A stretch of DNA of 14,366 bases from Fimbriimonadaceae bacterium (GTDB lineage Bacteria; Armatimonadota; Fimbriimonadia; Fimbriimonadales; Fimbriimonadaceae): the NCBI GenBank assembly GCA_025451715.1, contig JANWJY010000034.1, positions 1 through 14,366 of the forward strand, written 5' to 3'. The notes beneath the pieces were generated by a model that was not told the origin of the DNA, searched no databases, and saw only the letters and a list, made by a program, of their open reading frames with translations. Position numbers and translations under genes: made by a program. Shown here in pieces: positions 1 to 5,881 of this stretch. Positions within the stretch are counted from its first letter, which is position 1. The number at the start of each line of letters is the position of its first letter.

Positions 1-1
1 C

Positions 2-1171
2 AACCTTGCCGGGTTGCTCATGTGCCTCTTCGCGGTGCTCTCAATCGCTTCGTCGCACCTCTCGATCAATGTCGAACTGAAGAATGCTCGCGAGCGGCTC
101 GCGCTAAAGGGACGGGCAACCGAGGGGCGCGCGCCAGACATCTTCTACATCATCCTTGACGGTTACGGCCGCGACGACGTCCTAAGGTCGCAATACGGCC
201 CGGAGCCTGCCGAGCTCGCGGACCAACTCGAGGCACGAGGCTTCTACGTCGCGAGGGACGCAAGAACGAACTATGTCCAGACGGAGATCTCGCTGGCGTC
301 GTCCCTCAACCTCGAATTCGTGCAGTCGCTCGTGCAGCCGATGGGCTACCCGCTCCGCGAGCGACTGGCACTCGACGCGCTCATCGACGAAAGCCAGGCG
401 TCGAAGGCACTGAAGGGGCTGGGCTACAGGACATTCGCAATTACGACGGGGTTTCCTGCCCTGACTTTCCCTAGCGCAGACGTCAGCATCAAGAACGACA
501 TTGGCCGAACGCTCTTCGTCGACGCGCTGCTGCAGAAGACGCCAATACGCACTTCCGAGAGCGGGGTCGAGAACCAGTTTGACAATCGTCGGAGACGACT
601 GCTTGGTGGATTCAATGAGATCAAGCGACTTGCGAACAAGGGCTCAGCGCCTCGCTTTGTGTTCGTCCACATCCTCGCACCACATCCGCCGTTTGTCTTC
701 GGCCCGAACGGTGAGCCGCGGAGCTTGAAGGGTAACAACGGACTTTCCGACGGGAGCCACTTTGTCGGCCCTGTCGGTACGGAGGAAGAGTACCGGAGCA
801 GATACCGCGACCAGGCCGCGTACATCGGCAAGTTACTGATCGAGTGCGTAGACGCGCTCATTGCGGAGCCGGGTCTGCCGCCGGTCATCCTGGTCCAAGG
901 GGACCATGGGCCAAAGTCGCGACTCGACCAAGAGTCGGCTGCCAACACGGACATGAACGAGGTGTTCCCGATCCTCTCTGCGTACTACGTTCCACTTGCG
1001 ACGCGGGAGAAGCTTTACCCGTCGATCACTCCAGTGAACAGCCTCCGCGTCGTGTTCACCTCGCTCTTAGGGATGGAGCTACCGCTGCTCGAAGACGAGT
1101 CGTTCTATAGCACTTGGTCTCAGCCGCTCGTGTTCGTCAACGTGACGGGCCAGATCGACAAGCGACCTTAG
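2..1171 (+). CDS. Membrane sulfatase-like / alkaline phosphatase superfamily hydrolase or transferase, N-terminus cut by window edge
   Basis: The frame is open from the first bases of the window, so the true start and probably several membrane segments lie to the left; a TTG at 14 is an internal codon rather than a likely start. Residues counted from 14: the first ~20 are hydrophobic, as in the last helix before an extracytoplasmic domain. PDIFYIILDGYGRDDVL (41-57) gives the first metal-binding Asp region, and NYVQTEISLASSLN (86-99) resembles the segment carrying the Thr nucleophile in LTA-synthase/sulfatase-like membrane enzymes. APHPPF (222-227) and QGDHGP (295-300) supply further His/Asp metal ligands. 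Such proteins usually transfer or hydrolyse phosphate- or sulfate-containing groups on cell-envelope polymers; the substrate cannot be read here. The gene is convergent with the M42 peptidase gene, and the stop codons overlap (TAG at 1169-1171). Family confident, exact role unknown. Confidence 0.82.
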   Translation, partial: NLAGLLMCLFAVLSIASSHLSINVELKNARERLALKGRATEGRAPDIFYIILDGYGRDDVLRSQYGPEPAELADQLEARGFYVARDARTNYVQTEISLASSLNLEFVQSLVQPMGYPLRERLALDALIDESQASKALKGLGYRTFAITTGFPALTFPSADVSIKNDIGRTLFVDALLQKTPIRTSESGVENQFDNRRRRLLGGFNEIKRLANKGSAPRFVFVHILAPHPPFVFGPNGEPRSLKGNNGLSDGSHFVGPVGTEEEYRSRYRDQAAYIGKLLIECVDALIAEPGLPPVILVQGDHGPKSRLDQESAANTDMNEVFPILSAYYVPLATREKLYPSITPVNSLRVVFTSLLGMELPLLEDESFYSTWSQPLVFVNVTGQIDKRP

Positions 1172-2232
1172 ACCATGTAGGTGTAATCGCCCTTGTGCGC
1201 GTCCTCGATGTAACGGGCGAGAAGGTCCACCGACGCCTTCAGGTCCTTCTTGTGGATCGTTTCGTTCACCGTATGCACGTAACGCGTCGGGATCGAGAGC
1301 GTGAACGACGGGATGCCGCCGTGCTGCCGTTGCACACCGCCGGCGTCGGTGCCGCCCATCGGCAGAACCTCGATTTGATGCGGGATCTTGTGCTTCTTCG
1401 CAAGGGTGACGAAGTGCTGGTACAGCTTCGGGTGGCAGATGAGCGAAGAATCGAGGAACTTGATCGCAGTTCCCTCGCCGAGCCGCGTGACGGCCAGCTC
1501 GTCGGGGATCCCGGGGATGTCGTTCGCCAGGGTGATGTCGATCGCCACGCAGATGTCGGGCTTTATTCCTGACCCCGCCGCGGTCGCGCCCCTCAATCCA
1601 ATCTCCTCCTGCACTGTCGCGATCCCGTATACGTCGACCGAATGCGAGCGCGCGGCCTTCATCGCTTCGATCATGACGAACACAGCGACGCGGTCGTCCA
1701 TCGCCTTGCACGTGTACAGCTCCCCCATCTCCTGGAATGTGCGGTTCATCGTGACCATGTCGCCGAGCTGCACCTGTTTCTTCACCTGAGAGGCGGTGAG
1801 GCCGGTATCGACGAAGTAGTCGTCGGTCGTGAGCTGCTTCGCGGCGTCAGCGGGGGTGAGAAGGTGCTTGGGTTTGACGCCCGGCATCAGCACGCCGTTA
1901 AGCGCTGCTCCCTTGGTGTGGACGAACACGCGCTGCGCGGCCATCATGCGCGGATCCCAACCGCCGAGCGGCTGCACGCGCAGAAAGCCCTTGCTTTCGA
2001 TGTACCGCACGACAAACCCAATCTCGTCCATGTGCGCGGCGAGCATGAGCTTTTTCGGCGCGCCCTTCGCGGGCTTCTTGGTCGCGCGCTTGAGGCAGTG
2101 CATGTTGCCCATGGTGTCGACGGAGAGCTCGCAAATCTTCCCCAACTCCTTCTTGACGATCGAGCGGATCGCGTCCTCCTGTCCTGGCACACCGTGTGCC
2201 TCCGTGAGGCTCTTGAGCAGTCCAATGTTCAT
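1168..2232 (-). CDS. M42 family metallo-aminopeptidase (FrvX / glutamyl-aminopeptidase type)
   Basis: Cytosolic co-catalytic metallopeptidase of the M42/tetrahedral aminopeptidase family, which trims N-terminal residues from peptides. Visible family signatures, numbered from the chosen start: AHGVPGQED near the N-terminus (9-17), AAHMDEIGF (about 67-75) with the first metal His and the catalytic-region Asp, KAMDDRVAVF (about 177-186) with the bridging Asp, VQEEIGLRGA (about 208-217) with the catalytic Glu and a metal Glu, and MGGTDAGGVQ plus RYVHTVNE near the C-terminus, where the last His is a metal ligand. Length, 354 residues, fits the family. I chose ATG 2232 because homologous sequence starts there; the longer GTG frame from 2277 adds 15 low-complexity residues encoded across a palindrome. 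Downstream the gene runs into the convergent sulfatase-like gene. It may be co-transcribed with the upstream LuxR-PAS gene (99-nt gap). Confidence 0.93.
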   Translation of the reverse strand: MNIGLLKSLTEAHGVPGQEDAIRSIVKKELGKICELSVDTMGNMHCLKRATKKPAKGAPKKLMLAAHMDEIGFVVRYIESKGFLRVQPLGGWDPRMMAAQRVFVHTKGAALNGVLMPGVKPKHLLTPADAAKQLTTDDYFVDTGLTASQVKKQVQLGDMVTMNRTFQEMGELYTCKAMDDRVAVFVMIEAMKAARSHSVDVYGIATVQEEIGLRGATAAGSGIKPDICVAIDITLANDIPGIPDELAVTRLGEGTAIKFLDSSLICHPKLYQHFVTLAKKHKIPHQIEVLPMGGTDAGGVQRQHGGIPSFTLSIPTRYVHTVNETIHKKDLKASVDLLARYIEDAHKGDYTYMV

Positions 2233-2234
2233 CG

Positions 2235-2254
2235 CCGAAGGTTTTACCTTTCGG
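2235..2254 (-). promoter_or_regulatory. Hairpin covering the Shine-Dalgarno region of the M42 peptidase gene
   Basis: On the minus strand CCGAAAGGT (2254-2246) can pair with ACCTTCGG (2242-2235), leaving one bulged A and a short A-rich loop, and ending two bases before the ATG at 2232. The only purine-rich SD-like run, AAAGG, lies inside the left arm, so folding would hide it. Seen directly as complementarity; a regulatory role is inference. Confidence 0.4.
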
Positions 2255-2265
2255 GGTTGTCGCGT

Positions 2266-2277
2266 GTGGGGCCCCAC
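2266..2277. repeat. 12-bp perfect palindrome GTGGGGCCCCAC
   Basis: A perfect dyad between the LuxR-PAS stop and the M42 start. As RNA it has no loop, so it reads better as a double-stranded DNA site or as chance in GC-rich sequence. It contains the alternative GTG start of the M42 frame, which is one reason I do not favour that start. Confidence 0.35.
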
Positions 2278-2331
2278 GGTGCTTCCGCTTGTAGTCTTGA
2301 GGCATGCACGCGAGCTTAGCGCTGACGCTGA

Positions 2332-2958
2332 TCAGTCGCCGACGAAGTTCATGATGCCGATGCAACCCATAATGGCTTCCGACTCGTCGCGGACCGGCAA
2401 AGCCTTAAGGATCATTTTGCTGAACTCGTCGCACAGCCTCACCGTGGTCTCCTTGCCCTTGAGCGCGGCCAAGTGCGCGGCGACAGGCGGATGCTTCGCG
2501 TCATCCGACTTGAATATCTCGTAAACTGTCTTGCCCGTCTCCCACATGACGCCGCAGTGCGAGGTCGGCATCGCTCCGTTAGTGAGGATGTGGATTTTGA
2601 GGTCCATGTCCGTGGCCCACACGGCGGACTTGATCTGATCCAGTGCAAGCTGTAGGAGCGCGAGCGAAGCCCTCATCTCCAAGAGCGAGAGGTCCCTGTC
2701 GGCGATGAGCTTTACAAGACTCACACGGTCGACGTTGGCGGAGGCGAGCGCTTTCTCGGCGCGCTCTGTAATGACCCTTGCGACCGTGTCCGTCCTTCCG
2801 GAGCCTCCGACCTTTAGGCGGATGCGCAACCAATAAGTGTTAACCGTGCCAACGGCCAGATCGAGCTTTATCGCGATGGCGTCGTTGGTGAGCCCCTGGA
2901 TCGCCAGTTCGACGATTTCTGCCTCTCGCGGAGAGAGGTCGAGTGTGGGTGATGCCAT
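2332..2958 (-). CDS. LuxR-type HTH regulator with C-terminal PAS domain
   Basis: 208-residue cytoplasmic regulator in reversed domain order. Residues 7-64 are a LuxR/GerE helix-turn-helix: LSPREAEIVELAIQGLTNDA, then TVNTYWLRIRLKVG as recognition helix, then RTDTVARV. Residues 65-108 are a charged, leucine-rich linker likely to be helical or coiled coil. Residues 106-206 look like a PAS domain: SAVWATDMDLKI at its first strands, YEIFKSDDAKHPPVAAHLAAL with the DDxxHP-type turn, then LKALPVRDESEAIMGCIGIMNFV as final strands. Usual LuxR-family regulators carry the HTH at the C-terminus. No response-regulator or kinase domain is present, so signalling is presumably direct, by ligand or cofactor binding in PAS; nothing in the sequence names the ligand. 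ATG 2958 opens the HTH correctly. The gene diverges from the GIY-YIG-like gene across a 169-bp gap. Confidence 0.82.
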   Translation of the reverse strand: MASPTLDLSPREAEIVELAIQGLTNDAIAIKLDLAVGTVNTYWLRIRLKVGGSGRTDTVARVITERAEKALASANVDRVSLVKLIADRDLSLLEMRASLALLQLALDQIKSAVWATDMDLKIHILTNGAMPTSHCGVMWETGKTVYEIFKSDDAKHPPVAAHLAALKGKETTVRLCDEFSKMILKALPVRDESEAIMGCIGIMNFVGD

Positions 2959-2963
2959 TGTAC

Positions 2964-2991
2964 GAGCCTCAAGTGAGTCGACTCAAGGCTC
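2964..2991 (-). promoter_or_regulatory. Inverted repeat around palindrome TGAGTCGACTCA in the LuxR-PAS leader
   Basis: A perfect 12-bp palindrome occupies 2974-2985. Outside it GAGCCT (2964-2969) is complementary to AGGCTC (2986-2991), with a 4-nt asymmetry. It begins 5 bp before the start codon at 2958. If the -10-like TAAAAT at 3001-3006 is used, the dyad lies just after the transcription start, the usual place for an autorepressor operator or a leader hairpin. The dyad is seen directly; binding by the adjacent HTH protein is inference. Confidence 0.5.
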
Positions 2992-3000
2992 ACTGGTGCT

Positions 3001-3006
3001 ATTTTA
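3001..3006 (-). promoter_or_regulatory. Candidate -10 element TAAAAT for the LuxR-PAS gene
   Basis: TAAAAT reads toward the LuxR-PAS gene in an otherwise GC-rich gap and would give a leader of about 35 nt. No recognisable TTGACA-like -35 sits 16-18 bp upstream, so this is a weak call. Confidence 0.3.
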
Positions 3007-3110
3007 CATTTTCGCCACCGCTCGCGCGGTCGGCCCCTTTACTGTCAGTGTTTTAGTGTACAGAGTCGTTGAATCGGCAACTGTCCCGTTAGATCAACGG
3101 CTTGTGCCGG

Positions 3111-3116
3111 TACAAT
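3111..3116 (+). promoter_or_regulatory. Candidate -10 element TACAAT for the GIY-YIG-like gene
   Basis: TACAAT matches TATAAT at five of six positions and lies 11 bp before ATG 3128, so transcription would begin about 5 nt before the start codon. No SD lies between. The -35 region (around 3088-3094) does not match TTGACA. The placement resembles that at trxB. Confidence 0.4.
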
Positions 3117-3127
3117 CGTGCTTACCC

Positions 3128-3421
3128 ATGCCAATAACCCATCGCGGCGAAGCTTTTCGGACCGGCGCTATCGGACAGACTCCAGAAGGCCCCGGCGTGT
3201 TCGAGTGCATTTGCGGCGGCAACACGATTTTCATCGGTTGGGCAGGGCGTGAGGGGATCCGTCAGAAACTCCGTGAGCACTACGCGGGCAAGTACGGGAG
3301 CTGTACGCAGATCTCCACTGGCTTCACCTGTGAGGAGCACGAAGACCCCGAGGCGCGCTGCAAAGAACTATTGGCAGAGTACTTGGCGGAGCACGGTAAA
3401 GTCCCTCGCGGCAACATGTAG
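3128..3421 (+). CDS. Small stand-alone GIY-YIG-like domain protein
   Basis: 97 residues. The reading frame is open further upstream to 2837, but that extension overlaps the divergent LuxR-PAS gene and shows no domain, so I start at ATG 3128. The protein looks like one divergent GIY-YIG nuclease fold: GVF (23-25) in place of GIY, FIG (35-37) in place of YIG, REGIRQKLREH (41-51) with the expected Arg helix, DPEARCKELLAEYL (73-86) with a Glu in the catalytic position (E80 or nearby), and a C-terminal Asn (N96) where the family has N. Conserved spacing supports a UvrC/endonuclease-like fold. Both changed triads keep aromatic or aliphatic character, so activity is possible but not shown. No partner domain is fused. 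It may instead be a DNA-binding relic. Fold call moderately confident, function unknown. Confidence 0.68.
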   Translation: MPITHRGEAFRTGAIGQTPEGPGVFECICGGNTIFIGWAGREGIRQKLREHYAGKYGSCTQISTGFTCEEHEDPEARCKELLAEYLAEHGKVPRGNM

Positions 3422-3434
3422 TCCGCAATCCGCG

Positions 3435-3469
3435 CCAAAACTCGGATACTCTTAAGCCGGAGAGTTTGG
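3435..3469. promoter_or_regulatory. Imperfect dyad just upstream of the repeat lipoprotein gene
   Basis: CCAAAACTC (3435-3443) is complementary to GAGTTTGG (3462-3469) with one bulged A. Between the arms is GATACT (3445-3450), a possible -10, and the GGAG (3459-3462) that could serve as SD for ATG 3474. It could be an operator or a leader hairpin; only the complementarity is observed. Confidence 0.3.
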
Positions 3470-3473
3470 GTCT

Positions 3474-5309
3474 ATGCGTTTCGTTGGTCTGCTGTTCGCC
3501 TTCGTGCTCGTCGGTTGCGGCGGGGGCGGTGGAGGATCGTCCTCCGGTCGGCTGACCGTGGTCGCCGACTTTGCCGACCCGACTCGCGAAGTCCCCGGAT
3601 ATGCGGACACGCTGCGCGTTTCGGTCACACCGCCGGCCGGGGTCAGTCTGCCAGCGAACCTTCAGAGCCCGTTCCTTCTCACTCGAGCGTCGGCCACACG
3701 CGTGTTAGGCAACCTTACACCGAGCGCGCTTCCGTACTTGCTCGACATGGAGGCACTGACCGACGGCGCTGTCGTCGGAGTCGCGCAGCGAAGCGTGTTC
3801 GTCACCGCTGGATCCTCACAAGAGATCGACGTGTCTGCAAACCTGCAGAGCGAGATCGCCTCCGTTGAGATTGAGGGCCCCACCCACGTGACTGTCGAAC
3901 ACAACGTGCAGTACACGGCGTTTGCAAAGGACGCGGGGGGACTGACGCTCTTCTCAGGCGCTGGGTTTGCGTGGACGAGCACAAACCCGCTCGTGCTGAT
4001 TGTCGACGAGGACACCGGGTTTGCGATCCCGAGGGGCCCCGGCACCGTCACCGTGCGCGCTACGCTCAAAGGAACTGCACTGTTTGCGACGCTCGTGGTC
4101 GACGTCGTGGTCGGCGACGAAGTGGGCATCACGATCGATCCTCCTGCAGCTGTCGTACTGGCGAGCGCACAGCTGCAGTTCGTTGCGACGGTCACCGGAC
4201 TGCCCGACACGAGCGTGACTTGGACCGTCGAAGAGCCGGGCGGAGGAGCCATCTCGCCGAGTGGGCTCTACACCGCGCCGCCCGTCGCTGGGACGTACAC
4301 CGTCCGTGCTACGAGCCATATGAAGCCGACGGCCACCGCGACCGCGCTCGTGTTTGTTCAGCCCGTGGGTACTTGGAGTTTCATCGACTTACACCCGTCT
4401 AGCACGAACGAGTCGGAGGCACGCGGTGTTCGCGACGGCAAACAAGTGGGGACTGCGGACTCGCACGCGGCGCTCTGGAGCGGCACCGCTGCATCTTGGA
4501 TCGACCTGCACCCTGCGGGCGCGACGTCCTCGCACGGTTGGAGCGCGAGCGGCGCACAACAGGTCGGCGTCGCGAGCTTTAGCGGAGTCGACCACGCCGG
4601 ACTGTGGAGCGGATCGGCCCTGACCTGGATCGACCTGCATCCACCGATGGCTACAGGCGATTCGGTCTCGTATGGAATCGATGGCGCGCAGCAGGTCGGT
4701 GTCGCTGACATCGCCGGGCACGATCACGCGGGCTTGTGGAGCGGTTCGGCCCTATCGTGGATCGACTTGCATCCGGCAGGTGTGATAGACTCCGTTGCTC
4801 GCGCCATCCACGGCGGCCAACAAGTGGGCTACACGTTCGACGGAACGTACAGCGCCGCGCTCTGGTCCGGGTCTGCAGCGTCATGGTTAAGCCTGCAGCC
4901 TGAAGAAATGGGCGAACTTGGTTCCTTCGCGCTCGACGTCCACGATGGGCAGCAAGTGGGTTACATCAACATCTCGATACCTGGCGTGCCCGAGCTCCAT
5001 GCCAGTCTGTGGACGGGCACGGCCGCCTCCTGGGTCGACCTTCACCCCGTTGGAACATCCAATTCTGTCGCGCGCGGCGTCCACAGCGGATTGCAAGTGG
5101 GAGACACTATCGTCGGCGGCAAGCGCCGCGCCGCACTTTGGAGCGGCAATGCGGCCTCATGGATCGACTTGCACGTTTACCTCCCTTCGAACTTCAGTGA
5201 ATCGAGCGCGGAGTCCGTGTGGCGCGACGGCGGCGTGACTTACGTGGTCGGATCCGGGTTCAACATGACGTCTGGGGGAACAGAAGCACTGATGTGGGTC
5301 GGCAACTAG
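3474..5309 (+). CDS. Surface lipoprotein with Ig-like modules and seven C-terminal HAF/'WSG...DLHP' repeats
   Basis: 611 residues. The N-terminus is a lipoprotein signal: MRFVGLLFAFVLVGC, lipobox LVGC with acylated Cys15, followed by a Gly/Ser-rich tether. Residues 25-127 are beta-rich with no named domain. Residues 128-212 and 217-296 look like bacterial Ig-like (Big_2-type) modules; the second has the typical VTWTVEE...ISPSGLYTAP...GTYTVRATS pattern. From residue 302 to the end run seven diverged repeats with the pattern (S/T)WIDLHPxG...GVxxGQQVG...HAALWSG(T/S)AA. These resemble the 'HAF' extracellular repeat family. Seven units suggest one beta-propeller on an Ig stalk; binding target unknown. 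No C-terminal sorting signal is seen. It stands alone between the GIY-YIG-like gene and a convergent acetyltransferase gene. Location confident; role not readable. Confidence 0.85.
   Translation: MRFVGLLFAFVLVGCGGGGGGSSSGRLTVVADFADPTREVPGYADTLRVSVTPPAGVSLPANLQSPFLLTRASATRVLGNLTPSALPYLLDMEALTDGAVVGVAQRSVFVTAGSSQEIDVSANLQSEIASVEIEGPTHVTVEHNVQYTAFAKDAGGLTLFSGAGFAWTSTNPLVLIVDEDTGFAIPRGPGTVTVRATLKGTALFATLVVDVVVGDEVGITIDPPAAVVLASAQLQFVATVTGLPDTSVTWTVEEPGGGAISPSGLYTAPPVAGTYTVRATSHMKPTATATALVFVQPVGTWSFIDLHPSSTNESEARGVRDGKQVGTADSHAALWSGTAASWIDLHPAGATSSHGWSASGAQQVGVASFSGVDHAGLWSGSALTWIDLHPPMATGDSVSYGIDGAQQVGVADIAGHDHAGLWSGSALSWIDLHPAGVIDSVARAIHGGQQVGYTFDGTYSAALWSGSAASWLSLQPEEMGELGSFALDVHDGQQVGYINISIPGVPELHASLWTGTAASWVDLHPVGTSNSVARGVHSGLQVGDTIVGGKRRAALWSGNAASWIDLHVYLPSNFSESSAESVWRDGGVTYVVGSGFNMTSGGTEALMWVGN
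4377..5306 (+). repeat. Seven tandem protein repeats of about 39-50 residues inside the lipoprotein gene
   Basis: DLHP-type motifs begin at residues 302, 341, 384, 428, 470, 519 and 562, with intervals of 39, 43, 44, 42, 49 and 43 residues and a final unit of 50. Units 1-4, 6 and 7 keep W/F-x-DLH; unit 5 has WLSLQP. The (Q/K)QVG and LWSG motifs recur in each unit except the last, where they decay to YVVG and LMWVG. The units have diverged at DNA level, so the expansion is not recent. Confidence 0.85.
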
Positions 5310-5776
5310 AGGTCGAGCGCCATGAAAACGACGTTTGGAATTGGGTTGTCGTAACATGGCGGGGTCTCGACGAACCCGAGTTTCCTGTAAAGGGACTGCG
5401 CGGCGCGCAACGTCGGAAGCGTGTCGAGGATCATCCTGCTGTATCCTGCTGTTCGGGCGTGCGAAATGAGGTCCTCGACGAGCCGCCTGCCCAAGTGATG
5501 CCCCCGAGCCTGCGGTCGGACGTAGAGGCGCTTCATTTCGCAGACTCCTTCACTGTACAGACGATAGGCGATGCACCCGACGGGAGACTCATCCGCGCAC
5601 GCGAGCATCAGCGCACCGCCGGGCGTGGCGTACATCTTGCCGAGTATGGCGAGTTCTGTGTCGAAGCCGAGCAGGCAGAACTCTTCGCCGAGCGTTTTGG
5701 AGTACTCGACGATCAGCTCACGGGCTTGATCGAAGTCAGCCGACGACTCTGCGATCCTGACGGTGGCGGTGTGCAC
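5306..5776 (-). CDS. GNAT family N-acetyltransferase
   Basis: Cytosolic acyl-CoA-dependent transferase, 156 residues from the chosen start. The acetyl-CoA binding motif A is clear: CEMKRLYVRPQARGHHLG (about residues 79-96), with the RGxxLG pyrophosphate loop following the KRLYV strand. Motif B appears as LDTLPTLRAAQSLYRKLGF (117-135), ending in the usual YxKLGF. The acceptor cannot be deduced. The frame is open to a GTG at 5815, with a TTG at 5791 also possible. I prefer GTG 5776 because GAAGG lies five bases before it, a TATCAT sequence lies at a fitting promoter distance, and the domain begins right there. Its stop overlaps that of the convergent lipoprotein gene in the shared tetranucleotide CTAG (5306-5309). 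Divergent from trxB. Start uncertain, family secure. Confidence 0.88.
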   Translation of the reverse strand: MHTATVRIAESSADFDQARELIVEYSKTLGEEFCLLGFDTELAILGKMYATPGGALMLACADESPVGCIAYRLYSEGVCEMKRLYVRPQARGHHLGRRLVEDLISHARTAGYSRMILDTLPTLRAAQSLYRKLGFVETPPCYDNPIPNVVFMALDL

Positions 5777-5790
5777 GTTGACCTTCGGCA

Positions 5791-5796
5791 ATGATA
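5791..5796 (-). promoter_or_regulatory. Candidate -10 element TATCAT for the GNAT gene
   Basis: TATCAT on the minus strand lies 14 bp before GTG 5776 and would give a leader of roughly 8 nt with GAAGG as SD. If real it rules out the longer GTG 5815 start. No convincing -35. Confidence 0.3.
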
Positions 5797-5863
5797 CGCC
5801 ACCCGCTTTTCTCACTCCGCTCTTGACCTATCGCTCGCCCCCGAGAGGAACCGGGACGCTGGG

Positions 5864-5869
5864 TATGAT
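5864..5869 (+). promoter_or_regulatory. Candidate -10 element TATGAT for trxB
   Basis: TATGAT matches the TATAAT consensus at five of six positions and ends 12 bp before ATG 5882. No SD-like purine run lies between it and the ATG, which fits a leaderless or very short-leader transcript. TTGACC at 5823-5828 is too distant (35 bp) to be its -35. Confidence 0.45.
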
Positions 5870-5881
5870 GCTTCCACTTCT

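Noticed and set aside
2837..3127. N-terminal extension of the GIY-YIG-like frame
   Set aside because: It would overlap the divergent LuxR-PAS coding region and promoter zone, and shows no conserved sequence; ATG 3128 matches the domain start.
4377..5306. CRISPR-like or recent DNA tandem array in the repeat-rich lipoprotein gene
   Set aside because: The repetition is at protein level with variable unit length and diverged codons, in one continuous reading frame.
5777..5815. GTG 5815 as start of the GNAT gene
   Set aside because: No SD precedes it, the extra 13 residues lie outside the fold, and a -10-like TATCAT falls within this stretch; kept only as an alternative.
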